Of a stretch of 7,620 nt of DNA, positions 1-5,329 are shown piece after piece. The notes beneath the pieces were generated by a model, which was not told the origin of the DNA, did not search any database, and was given only the letters and a program-made list of their open reading frames with translations. Position 1 is the stretch's first letter; every line of letters begins with the position of its first letter. The position numbers and the translations under genes were made by a program. This DNA is from Coriobacteriales bacterium (lineage in GTDB: Bacteria > Actinomycetota > Coriobacteriia > Coriobacteriales > UBA8131): contig JAISMZ010000040.1 of the NCBI GenBank assembly GCA_031276475.1, forward strand, positions 1 through 7,620, given 5' to 3'.

Positions 1-1
1 G

Positions 2-76
2 TTTCTACTTGCTGTCTGCGAGAAGGAACAGGAGCGCTACCGTGACGAGTTGGATTATTTTCTTGCTGCGGATTAA
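2..76 (+). CDS. C-terminal end of an unidentified protein (partial)
   Basis: The window opens inside a reading frame that gives 24 residues, ending in ERYRDELDYFLAAD and a TAA stop. The residues are charged with a few aromatics and look like an ordinary alpha-helical C-terminus, not low-complexity noise. The rest lies outside the window, so the product cannot be named. Its stop codon overlaps, on the opposite strand, the stop codon of the ABC ATPase fragment at 73-168. It may therefore end at an old recombination junction. With so few codons, chance openness cannot be excluded. Confidence 0.4.
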   Translation, partial: FLLAVCEKEQERYRDELDYFLAAD

Positions 77-168
77 TCGGCGCTTCCCTGGCCGGAGCTG
101 TCGATCAGGGCGCTGAGTCTACCCGGACGCGCACTCGTCACCAGGACGCGGCGACCGTAAAAAACAGC
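73..168 (-). pseudogene. ABC-transporter ATPase gene fragment (C-terminal part only)
   Basis: Read on the minus strand, this stretch encodes about 31 residues beginning AVFYGRRVLV, continuing TSARPGRLSALID, then a short tail and a TAA stop. It matches residues 196-226 of the intact NitT/TauT-type ATPase at 3547-4380 (AVFLGRRILV, LSARPGRLSALID) at most positions, and the DNA is clearly alignable as well. Nothing of the ATP-binding core is present: Walker A, the signature motif and Walker B are all missing, so it cannot work. It is a remnant of a second, diverged copy of that gene or of a related transporter. Homology stops just before the operator-like repeats that start at 172. The fragment is probably the scar of an insertion or deletion that placed the LytTR module here. 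Confidence 0.75.
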
Positions 169-171
169 AGG

Positions 172-228
172 CAACCAATCGTATTCCCTACTTGACCAGT
201 TGTATTCTCTGCCTGACCAGTTATATTC
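172..228 (+). promoter_or_regulatory. Three tandem operator-like repeats with a 21-bp period upstream of the LytTR gene
   Basis: Two near-identical 15-base units, TGACCAGTTGTATTC at 193-207 and TGACCAGTTATATTC at 214-228, match at 14 of 15 positions. A degenerate third unit, CAACCAATCGTATTC at 172-186, matches 11 of 15. All three are spaced exactly 21 bases apart, two helical turns. LytTR-family regulators are known to bind short direct repeats on one DNA face with about this spacing. The repeats lie 66 bases upstream of a LytTR gene, so autoregulation is the natural inference. A TATACT box at 257-262, with a poor -35 (TTTGCG, 236-241) next to the last repeat, would suit an activator-dependent promoter. 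Confidence 0.65.
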
Positions 229-256
229 AGGGGCGTTTGCGCGCGTCGAGGTTGGC

Positions 257-288
257 TATACTGGCTTTATACCCGTAGGAACAGGAAG
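257..288 (+). promoter_or_regulatory. Candidate -10 box and ribosome binding site for the LytTR operon
   Basis: TATACT at 257-262 resembles a sigma-70 -10 element. The best -35 candidate 15 bases upstream, TTTGCG, is weak and directly follows the phased repeats. AGGAAG at 283-288 sits five bases before the ATG at 294 and fixes that start. The promoter assignment is by eye and could shift by several bases; the ribosome site is firmer. Confidence 0.4.
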
Positions 289-293
289 CGAGC

Positions 294-785
294 ATGGACT
301 ACACGCTGGAGATAATCATCGACGAGCAGGCCAAGCAGCCACGCCTGGTGCTTTACACCGCCGAGATCACCGACGAAGTGCGGCAGCTGACTAAGCAGCT
401 CAGCTTGCAGCTCGGTGCGCAGCAGGGCACCGACGCTAGAAGCGATGGACGGTTGTTAGGCTATCGCGAAGAGGACGTGGTGCTCCTCAGTCCAGACGAG
501 GTCTACTGCTTCTTCACCCAGGGACAGACCGTGCAGGCGCGCCTCAAAGACAGTACCGTCAGGGTCAAGCACCGGCTTTATGAATTGGAGGAGGCGCTCG
601 CGGGCACGTCATTCATCCGCATCTCCAACGCCGAGATCGTCAACTTTAAGAAGGTGCGCAGCTTTGAGCTCAGCATCGCCGGCAACATCGGCCTGCGGCT
701 GAGCGATGGTTCATACTCCTATGTCTCGCGTCGCAGAGCCAAGGCCATCAAGGAGTATCTGGGTATCGCAAACCCAAGAAAGTGA
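294..785 (+). CDS. LytTR-family DNA-binding transcriptional regulator
   Basis: The 163-residue protein has an N-terminal segment (about 1-55) and then a LytTR DNA-binding domain (about 56-158). The core of that domain is the stretch FIRISNAEIVNFKKVRSFEL near residues 107-126, followed by LSDGSYSYVSRRRAKAIKEY. There is no receiver domain, so it is not a classical response regulator. It belongs to the stand-alone LytTR proteins that are usually encoded with a small membrane protein. ATG 294 is preceded by AGGAAG at good spacing. The stop at 783-785 overlaps the ribosome site of the next gene, a DUF3021 membrane protein, so the two are translationally coupled. In studied LytTR regulatory systems such as HdrRM and BrsRM of Streptococcus, the membrane partner holds the regulator inactive; the same arrangement is inferred here. 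The family call is firm; the target genes are unknown apart from its own likely operator at 172-228. Confidence 0.9.
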   Translation: MDYTLEIIIDEQAKQPRLVLYTAEITDEVRQLTKQLSLQLGAQQGTDARSDGRLLGYREEDVVLLSPDEVYCFFTQGQTVQARLKDSTVRVKHRLYELEEALAGTSFIRISNAEIVNFKKVRSFELSIAGNIGLRLSDGSYSYVSRRRAKAIKEYLGIANPRK

Positions 786-793
786 GGATTGTC

Positions 794-1363
794 ATGAACG
801 CCAACATACCGAGAAGTGGGAAGCACGACGGGCACTACGATGGGAGCGGCACTGCCGGCAGCCGGCGGCTCAACAACGACCGCGAGCACGATGCCGAAAC
901 ATCCCTCAGAAAGTCGGCCATCAGCCGAACGCTTCTGGGATTTCCTCTGGGGATGACAATCGGCGTTATCTTCGTACTCGCTACATCGTTTGCCGCAGGC
1001 GACGGCAGATTGCACCCGGTAACGCCAGCCCTGCTCCAATGGATGCCCGACGAGCTGACAGCGACCTTTTGGCAGTTCATCCTCTGCGGCGTCCTCGGCG
1101 CGATCTGTTCGGGTTCCTCAATCCTCTTTGAGATAGAACATTGGAGCCTGGCTCGCCAGACTGCCGTTCACTTCCTGTTAATGGTAGGCTCGCTGATTAG
1201 CATCGCAAGCGTCTGTGGTTGGACCAGCCCCACCGGCTTCAGCCTTTTAGACACCGTCATCTACCTGGCGATTTCTGTTCTGGTCTATCTCATCATCTGG
1301 TTCTGTATGTATTTATACTGGTGGAAGTGGACAAAAGCAGCCAACCGGCGACTCGGGGCATAG
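794..1363 (+). CDS. DUF3021-family membrane protein, likely partner of the LytTR regulator
   Basis: This 189-residue protein has a hydrophilic N-terminal tail of about 40 residues, rich in Gly, Arg, Asn and His, then four hydrophobic segments at about 45-67, 92-112, 121-143 and 151-175, and a short basic C-terminus. The motif ILFEIEHWSLARQTAVHFLL at the start of helix 3 is typical of DUF3021. The ATG at 794 is preferred over the in-frame GTG at 782 because GAGGA at 784-788 lies five bases upstream, and because the 782 start would overlap the previous gene. The gene follows the LytTR gene by eight bases. By analogy with LytTR regulatory systems, it probably sits in the cytoplasmic membrane and restrains or tunes the regulator. 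The polar tail is long compared with what I recall of the family. The signal sensed is unknown. Confidence 0.85.
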   Translation: MNANIPRSGKHDGHYDGSGTAGSRRLNNDREHDAETSLRKSAISRTLLGFPLGMTIGVIFVLATSFAAGDGRLHPVTPALLQWMPDELTATFWQFILCGVLGAICSGSSILFEIEHWSLARQTAVHFLLMVGSLISIASVCGWTSPTGFSLLDTVIYLAISVLVYLIIWFCMYLYWWKWTKAANRRLGA

Positions 1364-1437
1364 CTCGGCGTCGCCCCAGGGAGGCGCCGATCTGCGCAGC
1401 AAAACTCCTCAGATTTTCGTGATATAAGGATGAGCTC

Positions 1438-1560
1438 GTTACCATCGCCTTCAAAGTTCCTCAGTCCAGTCGCGACAAGCTGGACGTAAAGGCAAAGGAG
1501 GCCAATGAGACGCGCTCACAGTTGATGCGCAGGATCCTCGATAAGGCGCTGGCGTCGTAG
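1438..1560 (+). pseudogene. Ribbon-helix-helix (CopG/Arc-like) small protein lacking a start codon
   Basis: The frame from 1438 to the TAG at 1558-1560 encodes about 40 residues: an N-terminal beta strand (TIAFKVPQ), a helix (SRDKLDVKAKEAN), then TRSQLMRRILDKAL. This is the strand-helix-helix layout of ribbon-helix-helix DNA-binding proteins, which include many antitoxins. The frame has no ATG, GTG or TTG at its head: the codon at the expected start is GTT (1438-1440), six bases after a ribosome-site-like AAGGAT at 1426-1431. A single change from GTG would explain this. The nearby ATG at 1430 is in another frame and reaches a stop after 19 codons. It is therefore probably silenced by start-codon loss, unless a frameshift or a sequencing error is responsible. 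No partner toxin is seen next to it. Confidence 0.55.
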
Positions 1561-1735
1561 TTGCAGACCGCTCCCGGCATGACACCGACGAGCGATGTGT
1601 TGCGAGAAAGCATCAGCCATCATGAGCTTGCTCCTCCCAAATCAACAGGGATTCTTGGGGGCTGATGATTGTCTTACTGTTCCTAAGTTTGACCCTGCAA
1701 GAAGCTATAGTGCGGGAAGAGACGTATGTGATGGG
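1561..1735. other. Intergenic stretch with only weak, overlapping short reading frames
   Basis: No gene can be assigned with confidence. On plus, a 45-codon frame from ATG 1622 to TAG 1757-1759 (MSLLLPNQQGF at its start, extendable to ATG 1595) has mixed, protein-like composition but no convincing ribosome site, and it runs into the convergent antitoxin gene. On minus, ATG 1623 is preceded by a strong GGGAGGAG but opens only 35 codons, ending at 1516 inside the ribbon-helix-helix frame. It may be the truncated start of a lost gene. TTGACCC at 1689-1695 and GGGTCAA at 1733-1739 form a widely spaced inverted repeat around the end of the antitoxin gene. Confidence 0.35.
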
Positions 1736-2020
1736 TCAAGTTGTCAGGCTGACGGTTAGCTTCTTATTAACCGCCGCCGCGGCGCGCTCAAGCGTATTTA
1801 GTGTTACCGCCTGGTTATCCGGGTCGAGAAGCCGGTCGACTGCTGACCTGCTGCTGTTCATCTTTCGCGCCAGCTCAGCTTTTGAGACATCCGCCCGCCT
1901 CATCTCCTGCCTGAGTTGAAAGGCAATGACCCTCTTTGCAGCTACTGCCTCGGCCTTCTCAAGCTGGCCCTCCTCACGAAGAAAGTCGTCAAAGTGCGAG
2001 CCTCTATGTTTATTAGACAT
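1736..2020 (-). CDS. XRE-family helix-turn-helix antitoxin (HigA-like)
   Basis: The 94-residue protein begins MSNKHRGSHFDDFLREEG, a leader common in antitoxins paired with Gp49/HigB-type toxins. A helical region with KRVIAFQLRQEM follows, then a Cro/C1-type helix-turn-helix at about residues 45-88 (SKAELARKMNSSRSAVDRLL, then TLERAAAAVNKKL). Its ATG overlaps the last eight bases of the toxin gene, and AAGGAG within that gene serves as its ribosome site. The overlap makes it the second gene of a toxin-first operon. It should bind and neutralise the toxin and repress the shared promoter at 2444-2472. The gene looks complete while the toxin gene carries an internal stop, so it may now act only as a repressor or as an anti-addiction factor against related toxins. 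Confidence 0.88.
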   Translation of the reverse strand: MSNKHRGSHFDDFLREEGQLEKAEAVAAKRVIAFQLRQEMRRADVSKAELARKMNSSRSAVDRLLDPDNQAVTLNTLERAAAAVNKKLTVSLTT

Positions 2021-2399
2021 TGTCCGTCTCCTTTTCCGCCTGATAGCTTTTTAGCCTTGCACGAGCAATATCAAGTTCTTTCTGTGGCGTCTTCTGGGTT
2101 TTCTTGATAATACCGTGCAGCAAAACCATGGTGGTACCGTCCACTATGAAAAACACCCGTGCGCTTCCTTTCCTGAATCGCGACCGTATCTCCCAAAGTT
2201 CATTCTCCATCTTTCTGATCAGGGGCATACCTAAAGGCCATCAATATTGAGCAGTTTTAATGTCCTGCCCGATAACCGTCCTTGTTCCTTTGTCCATCGC
2301 CAGCAGCCATTCACGTACTGGCTCGTTGCCGCCGGAAGTTCGGTAGAAAACTACATCGAGCAGCGGCTGTTGCTGCATTGCGTTTTTGTACTGTACCAT
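2013..2399 (-). pseudogene. RelE/HigB-type (Gp49-like, DUF891) toxin interrupted by an in-frame TGA
   Basis: Read from ATG 2399, one continuous frame of 128 codons covers the whole family: VVFYRTSGGNEPVREWLLAM near residues 16-35, then GQDIKTAQY, a TGA at codon 53 (2241-2243), then WPLGMPLIRKMENELWEIRS and LLHGIIKKTQKTP. Relatives usually have QFGWPLGMPL at this point, so a Gly codon GGA has become TGA by one base change. Both halves are otherwise well conserved, which points to a recent nonsense mutation rather than an old ruin. AAAGGAG lies eight bases before ATG 2399. A 71-residue internal product from ATG 2228 (MPLIRKMENELWEIR) is possible but lacks the N-terminal part of the fold. Intact members act as ribosome-associated mRNA interferases. 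The gene overlaps the antitoxin by eight bases. Confidence 0.85.
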
Positions 2400-2443
2400 A
2401 ATTGGTACTCCTTTGCAAGGTCTATGCCGTCCAGACTGCTGCG

Positions 2444-2472
2444 ATTATATCAATTATTAAGCTATCTGTAAA
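2444..2472 (-). promoter_or_regulatory. Sigma-70-type promoter of the toxin-antitoxin operon
   Basis: On the minus strand, TTTACA (2472-2467) and a perfect TATAAT (2449-2444) are separated by 17 bases. Transcription would begin around 2437, about 38 bases before the toxin ATG at 2399. The flanking AT-rich sequence, with its near-repeats of AATTATTA and ATTATATC, is where an XRE antitoxin operator would be expected. Confidence 0.7.
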
Positions 2473-2495
2473 ATATATTCTTTCTTTTCTGTTAA

Positions 2496-2669
2496 CCTAG
2501 AAATAAAAACAACTTTGGCTTCATCATAAATGCTGGAACGCTAAAGCGGCTGGACTTTGCTTTGATATATGCATGGGTAGATGAGGAAGTACTCAACATC
2601 AATAAGGAGTTCAAAGGGAAACTTGCCGCATTACCATTTATAGACGACACCGGGAAAGGCACACTCGAG
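2496..2669 (+). pseudogene. Possible fragment of an unidentified gene
   Basis: From just after a TAA at 2493-2495 to the end of the permease gene, one plus frame is open and gives plausible protein sequence: LKRLDFALIYAWVDEEVLNI and then FKGKLAALPFIDDTGKG. There is no ATG and no ribosome site at its head; a TTG at 2562 is the only weak start. It is AT-richer than the permease DNA it runs into, and past about 2670 the frame is only the shadow of the permease gene. I read it tentatively as the middle of a gene whose ends were lost at both borders. I do not recognise the family, and the frame could be open by chance. Confidence 0.3.
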
Positions 2670-3557
2670 TCAGCCCCGCCAGCGCGTGAAGTGGCGCTCC
2701 AGGGCGTCGATGACCTCGTAGAGGACAACGCCCATCATCGCCATGGCGATGATTCCGGCAAACATCCGCGGGTAGGCAATCATCGCCCAGGAATCGACGA
2801 TGAAATAGCCCAGCCCGCTGGAACCGGCGATTGCCTCCGCAAAAAAGAGGATTGCCACCGCCGTGCCCGAGGAGATGCGCAGCGCGGTGAACAGCTCGGG
2901 CAGCGTGGCCGGCACCACCACATGCCGGTAGACATCCCAGCGGCGCGCACCCAGCGAGCGCACAGAAAGGACGGCCTGCTCGGGCACCGCCCTGGCCGCG
3001 TCGCGCACCGTGACCAGCACCTGAAAGAAGATGGTGATGGTAATCAGGACGATCTTGGGGGCATCGGCCAGCCCCAGCAGCACCAACAGCACCGGCAACA
3101 GGACGATTTTGGGGATTGGATAAAGGATGTAGAGGATCGGTGCCAGCACTGCATCCAGGCGCGGGCTGCGGCCAATGGCCAGCCCGATGGGCACGGCGAG
3201 GGCAGTGCCGAGGAGCATTGAGATGACAACCCGGTAGAGGCTTATCGCCAGTTGGGGCGCCAGTTGGGGCGCATAGCGGATGAGCATCTCAACCGAGGCG
3301 ATGGGCGTGGGCAGGGCCGGGCTGTTGATGGCCAGCGCCGTTATCTGCCAGCCCAGGGCGATTGCAGCCAGTGCCGCCAGGTAACCGCCGACGCGCAGCA
3401 AGGCGCGACGGGAACGGCGGGCGGCGGCCGGAGCGGGATAGACGGCAGGGCGGGGCGGGGCGGCGGAGGGCGGCTCGGCAGGCGCGGCGGGGGCAGGCTC
3501 GGCGGGGCGAGAAGAGGCGGCCGGAGCGGGCATGGCAGACGGGCGATCAGCGGGCAT
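2670..3557 (-). CDS. ABC transporter permease, NitT/TauT (nitrate/sulfonate/taurine) type
   Basis: This inner-membrane subunit has 295 residues. An Ala/Pro-rich tail covers about 1-50. Six hydrophobic segments follow at about 53-77, 104-128, 138-161, 167-187, 229-246 and 265-284. The binding-protein-dependent permease (EAA) loop, SLGARRWDVYRHVVVPATLP at 201-220, docks on the ATPase. IPKIVLLPVLLVLLGLADAP is typical of the SsuC/TauC group. ATG 3557 is chosen because AAGGGAG lies six bases upstream and because it overlaps the end of the ATPase gene by 11 bases, as in coupled pairs; an in-frame extension to 3698 would run deep into that gene. The long Pro/Ala tail is unusual for the family. A second ATG at 3533 would remove eight tail residues. 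The substrate cannot be read from the permease; organic sulfonates, nitrate-like anions and small aromatic or heterocyclic compounds are all known for relatives. Confidence 0.9.
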   Translation of the reverse strand: MPADRPSAMPAPAASSRPAEPAPAAPAEPPSAAPPRPAVYPAPAAARRSRRALLRVGGYLAALAAIALGWQITALAINSPALPTPIASVEMLIRYAPQLAPQLAISLYRVVISMLLGTALAVPIGLAIGRSPRLDAVLAPILYILYPIPKIVLLPVLLVLLGLADAPKIVLITITIFFQVLVTVRDAARAVPEQAVLSVRSLGARRWDVYRHVVVPATLPELFTALRISSGTAVAILFFAEAIAGSSGLGYFIVDSWAMIAYPRMFAGIIAMAMMGVVLYEVIDALERHFTRWRG

Positions 3558-4380
3558 CAAAGGCTCCCTTGCCAGCGGCGACAGCTTTAGAGGCGACGCC
3601 GTTCTCCTCCACAGCATTGCCCTTGTTTGCGGCGTCACCTTCGCCTGCAAGCGCGCGGCGCAGTTCGCTGCATTTTGCGTAAAAGGCCGCGTCGCCACGG
3701 TAGGCGGCAGTGCCCATGCCGGGGTTGTCTATCAGGGCGCTGAGCCGACCCGGGCGCGCGCTGAGGACCAGGATTCGCCGCCCCAGAAAGACCGCTTCCT
3801 CTATTGAGTGGGTGACCAGGAGGCTGGTGTAGCCGCGCTCGTGCCACAGCACCAGCAGCAGGTCCTGAAGGCTCTCGCGCAGCATTGTGTCCACAGCGCT
3901 GAGCGGTTCGTCCATGCAGATCAGGCTGACGTCCAGAGCCAGCGCGCGGGCCAGCGCCAGGCGTTGGCGCATGCCGCCGGAAAGCTCGCGGGGAAAGGCC
4001 TGGAGAAAATCGCCCAGCCCGACGCTTTGCAGGGCCGCCCTGGCACGGTTCTCACGCTCGCGGCGAGCGACCTTGCGGATCTCCAGTCCCAACGCGGCGT
4101 TTTGCAGAACGGTCTTCCAGGGCAGCAGGCCAAAATCCTGCAGGATCAGCGCTGTGCTCTGACGTGGGGCGTCCAGCGGCCGGCCGGCCACCAACACCTC
4201 TCCCCCACTCGGTTGCAGCAGGCCGCAGGCTAACAGCAGCGCGGTGGACTTGCCGCAGCCGGAAGGGCCGATGATCACCAGCGAGTCGCCCTCCTCCACA
4301 GCAAAAGACAGCCCGCCAAGCGCCTGCAGCGCCGCGTTGCGGGTTTGGTATTCGTACGATACGTCTGTGAAACGAAGCAT
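3547..4380 (-). CDS. ABC transporter ATP-binding protein, NitT/TauT type
   Basis: The 277-residue nucleotide-binding subunit has every motif in order: Walker A GPSGCGKST at 38-46, Q-loop LQDFGLLPW with Gln81, signature LSGGMRQRLALARAL from 133, Walker B LICMDEP at 153-159, D-loop SAVD, and the switch His191 in VTHS. FGLLPW after the Q-loop is characteristic of the SsuB/TauB/NrtD group. The start at ATG 4380 (MLRFTDVSYEY) matches the family; the frame stays open upstream to 4629, but only through Arg/Pro-rich low-complexity sequence. No strong ribosome site precedes 4380, so the exact start is less certain than the product. The gene lies downstream of the THEP1-like gene and overlaps the permease gene by 11 bases. 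A C-terminal tail of about 30 residues, rich in Ala, Gly and Lys, follows the usual end. Part of this gene has a second, broken copy at 73-168. Confidence 0.93.
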   Translation of the reverse strand: MLRFTDVSYEYQTRNAALQALGGLSFAVEEGDSLVIIGPSGCGKSTALLLACGLLQPSGGEVLVAGRPLDAPRQSTALILQDFGLLPWKTVLQNAALGLEIRKVARRERENRARAALQSVGLGDFLQAFPRELSGGMRQRLALARALALDVSLICMDEPLSAVDTMLRESLQDLLLVLWHERGYTSLLVTHSIEEAVFLGRRILVLSARPGRLSALIDNPGMGTAAYRGDAAFYAKCSELRRALAGEGDAANKGNAVEENGVASKAVAAGKGAFDAR

Positions 4381-4597
4381 CAGACCATGATAGCGGAAGT
4401 CTGCGGCGCGGCGGGCGGGAAGCGCGGGGTGGGGTGCGATGGCGGCGGAGCGGGTGGGAAGCGCGGGGTGGCGGCGCAGAGCGACGGGCGACGCAGGTGG
4501 GACGGATGGGAAGCGTGATGCGGAGCAAAGATGGCGACGCTGATGGGGCGGGCGGGAGGCGTGGGGCGAAGCTAAGATGGTGACGCTGGGAAGGTGC
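4381..4597. repeat. GC-rich spacer with imperfect direct repeats between the NTPase and ATPase genes
   Basis: The 217 bases between the two minus-strand genes are strongly G-rich on plus and carry internal repeats. GCGGGCGGGAAGCGCGGGG begins at 4411 and recurs at 4450 with one change and a 39-base period. AGCAAAGATGGCGACGCTG at 4524-4542 recurs as AGCTAAGATGGTGACGCTG at 4570-4588. An open frame through it on minus gives repeated HPALPxR-like text, which looks like repeat-driven openness rather than protein. No clear promoter or terminator is visible, so the operon probably reads through. Confidence 0.5.
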
Positions 4598-5290
4598 TTA
4601 TATTGATGGAGACGGGCGAAGGTGGTCAACCGGCGGCTCGATACAGAGCTTAGCGCTGCCCCAGGCGGCCTGGAACAACTCGCGTGCCCTGTTTACCAAC
4701 CGCGGTCGGACGACAATCAGCGCGTCGGGCCAGAGCCAGGTCGGCCCCGCCAAAAGCAGTTGGACGGCGGAGCTGAAGCCGCCCCGATGCTCCAGCTCCA
4801 ATGGCCCGAGCTCATCAACGACGAGCAGGCCCGGGACGGCGGGGTTTGTTGCAGCGGCGGGGGCGGCCGTGGGTGGTGCGGCGTGGCCGTACGCCGCGGC
4901 CCCGGCTGCGGAGGATGACGCGGCAGCCGCAGCAGCAACTTGCCTGCTTAAGGCGTCAAAGTGGCGGTTCACGGCGTCCAGTGCGGCGTCGCTGATAGCC
5001 CAACCCAGACGAGCGCGGTCGCTTTGCTGGGACGGGGCGGTGTCCTCCACAACGTTTTTTAAATCGTGCCGACACGCGAAGGGGATGCGTTTGCCCTCGG
5101 GCAGCAGCAGCGCCTCGATCCCGAGCTTTTCGTAGCTCGTCTGGCCGCTGGGCGCGTCGGTTTGCCTGCGCCAGATTCCCGGGGTGATGACGCCGTAACA
5201 GTCGCTGCCTGCGGCCGTGCGCATCTCGACTTCGCGTTGCAGCCAGCGGGTCTTGCCGCTTTGCGCCTCACCGGTTAGCAGTTTTAGCAC
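4598..5290 (-). CDS. THEP1-like P-loop nucleoside-triphosphatase
   Basis: The 230-residue protein starts MLKLLTGEAQSGKTRWLQ, with Walker A GEAQSGKT at 7-14, then GVITPG at 33-38. Walker B LLVVDELGPLELEHRGGF is at 155-172, and a final strand-helix unit ends the fold. GVITPG and the DE-LGPLEL context are characteristic of the THEP1 (NTPase_1) family, whose members hydrolyse NTPs in vitro and whose biological roles are mostly unknown. The GTG start at 5290 is chosen because GGAAGGA lies just upstream and because it gives the usual N-terminus; an in-frame GTG at 5437 would add 49 residues unlike the family. An Ala/Pro-rich insert at about 118-153, just before Walker B, makes it longer than typical members (about 180-190 residues). 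It is the first gene of the operon with the ABC ATPase and permease, suggesting a role in handling the imported compound or metal; that is inference. Confidence 0.8.
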   Translation of the reverse strand: MLKLLTGEAQSGKTRWLQREVEMRTAAGSDCYGVITPGIWRRQTDAPSGQTSYEKLGIEALLLPEGKRIPFACRHDLKNVVEDTAPSQQSDRARLGWAISDAALDAVNRHFDALSRQVAAAAAASSSAAGAAAYGHAAPPTAAPAAATNPAVPGLLVVDELGPLELEHRGGFSSAVQLLLAGPTWLWPDALIVVRPRLVNRARELFQAAWGSAKLCIEPPVDHLRPSPSI

Positions 5291-5329
5291 ATGAATCCTT
5301 CCCAGGGAGGCACCGATTAAAGCTTCCCA

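Noticed and set aside
1365..1390. TCGGCG/CGCCGA inverted repeat after the DUF3021 gene as a terminator
   Set aside because: A six-pair stem with a 14-base loop and no T-run; too weak to call.
1689..1739. TTGACCC/GGGTCAA inverted repeat as a terminator or mobile-element end
   Set aside because: Only seven bases with a 37-base interior, no T-run, no target duplication and no transposase nearby.
2241..2243. TGA at a conserved Gly position, as in genetic code 25 (Gracilibacteria/SR1), or as recoded TGA
   Set aside because: Several clear genes here end in TGA with tight coupling (783-785, 6124-6126, 6284-6286, 6400-6402), and the GC-rich content does not fit those lineages. A nonsense mutation is simpler.
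2492..2728. Minus-strand 78-residue frame after the permease
   Set aside because: Ser-rich, with no ribosome site, overlapping the permease end; it looks like a shadow.
2670..3698. Permease starting at 3698
   Set aside because: The additional 47 residues lie wholly within the ATPase gene. ATG 3557 has a good ribosome site and a normal short overlap.
3547..4629. Longer ATPase start at ATG 4629
   Set aside because: The extra 83 residues are Arg/Pro/His-rich, repeat-derived and unlike the family, and they would overlap the THEP1-like gene. MLRFTDVSYEY at 4380 is the normal N-terminus.
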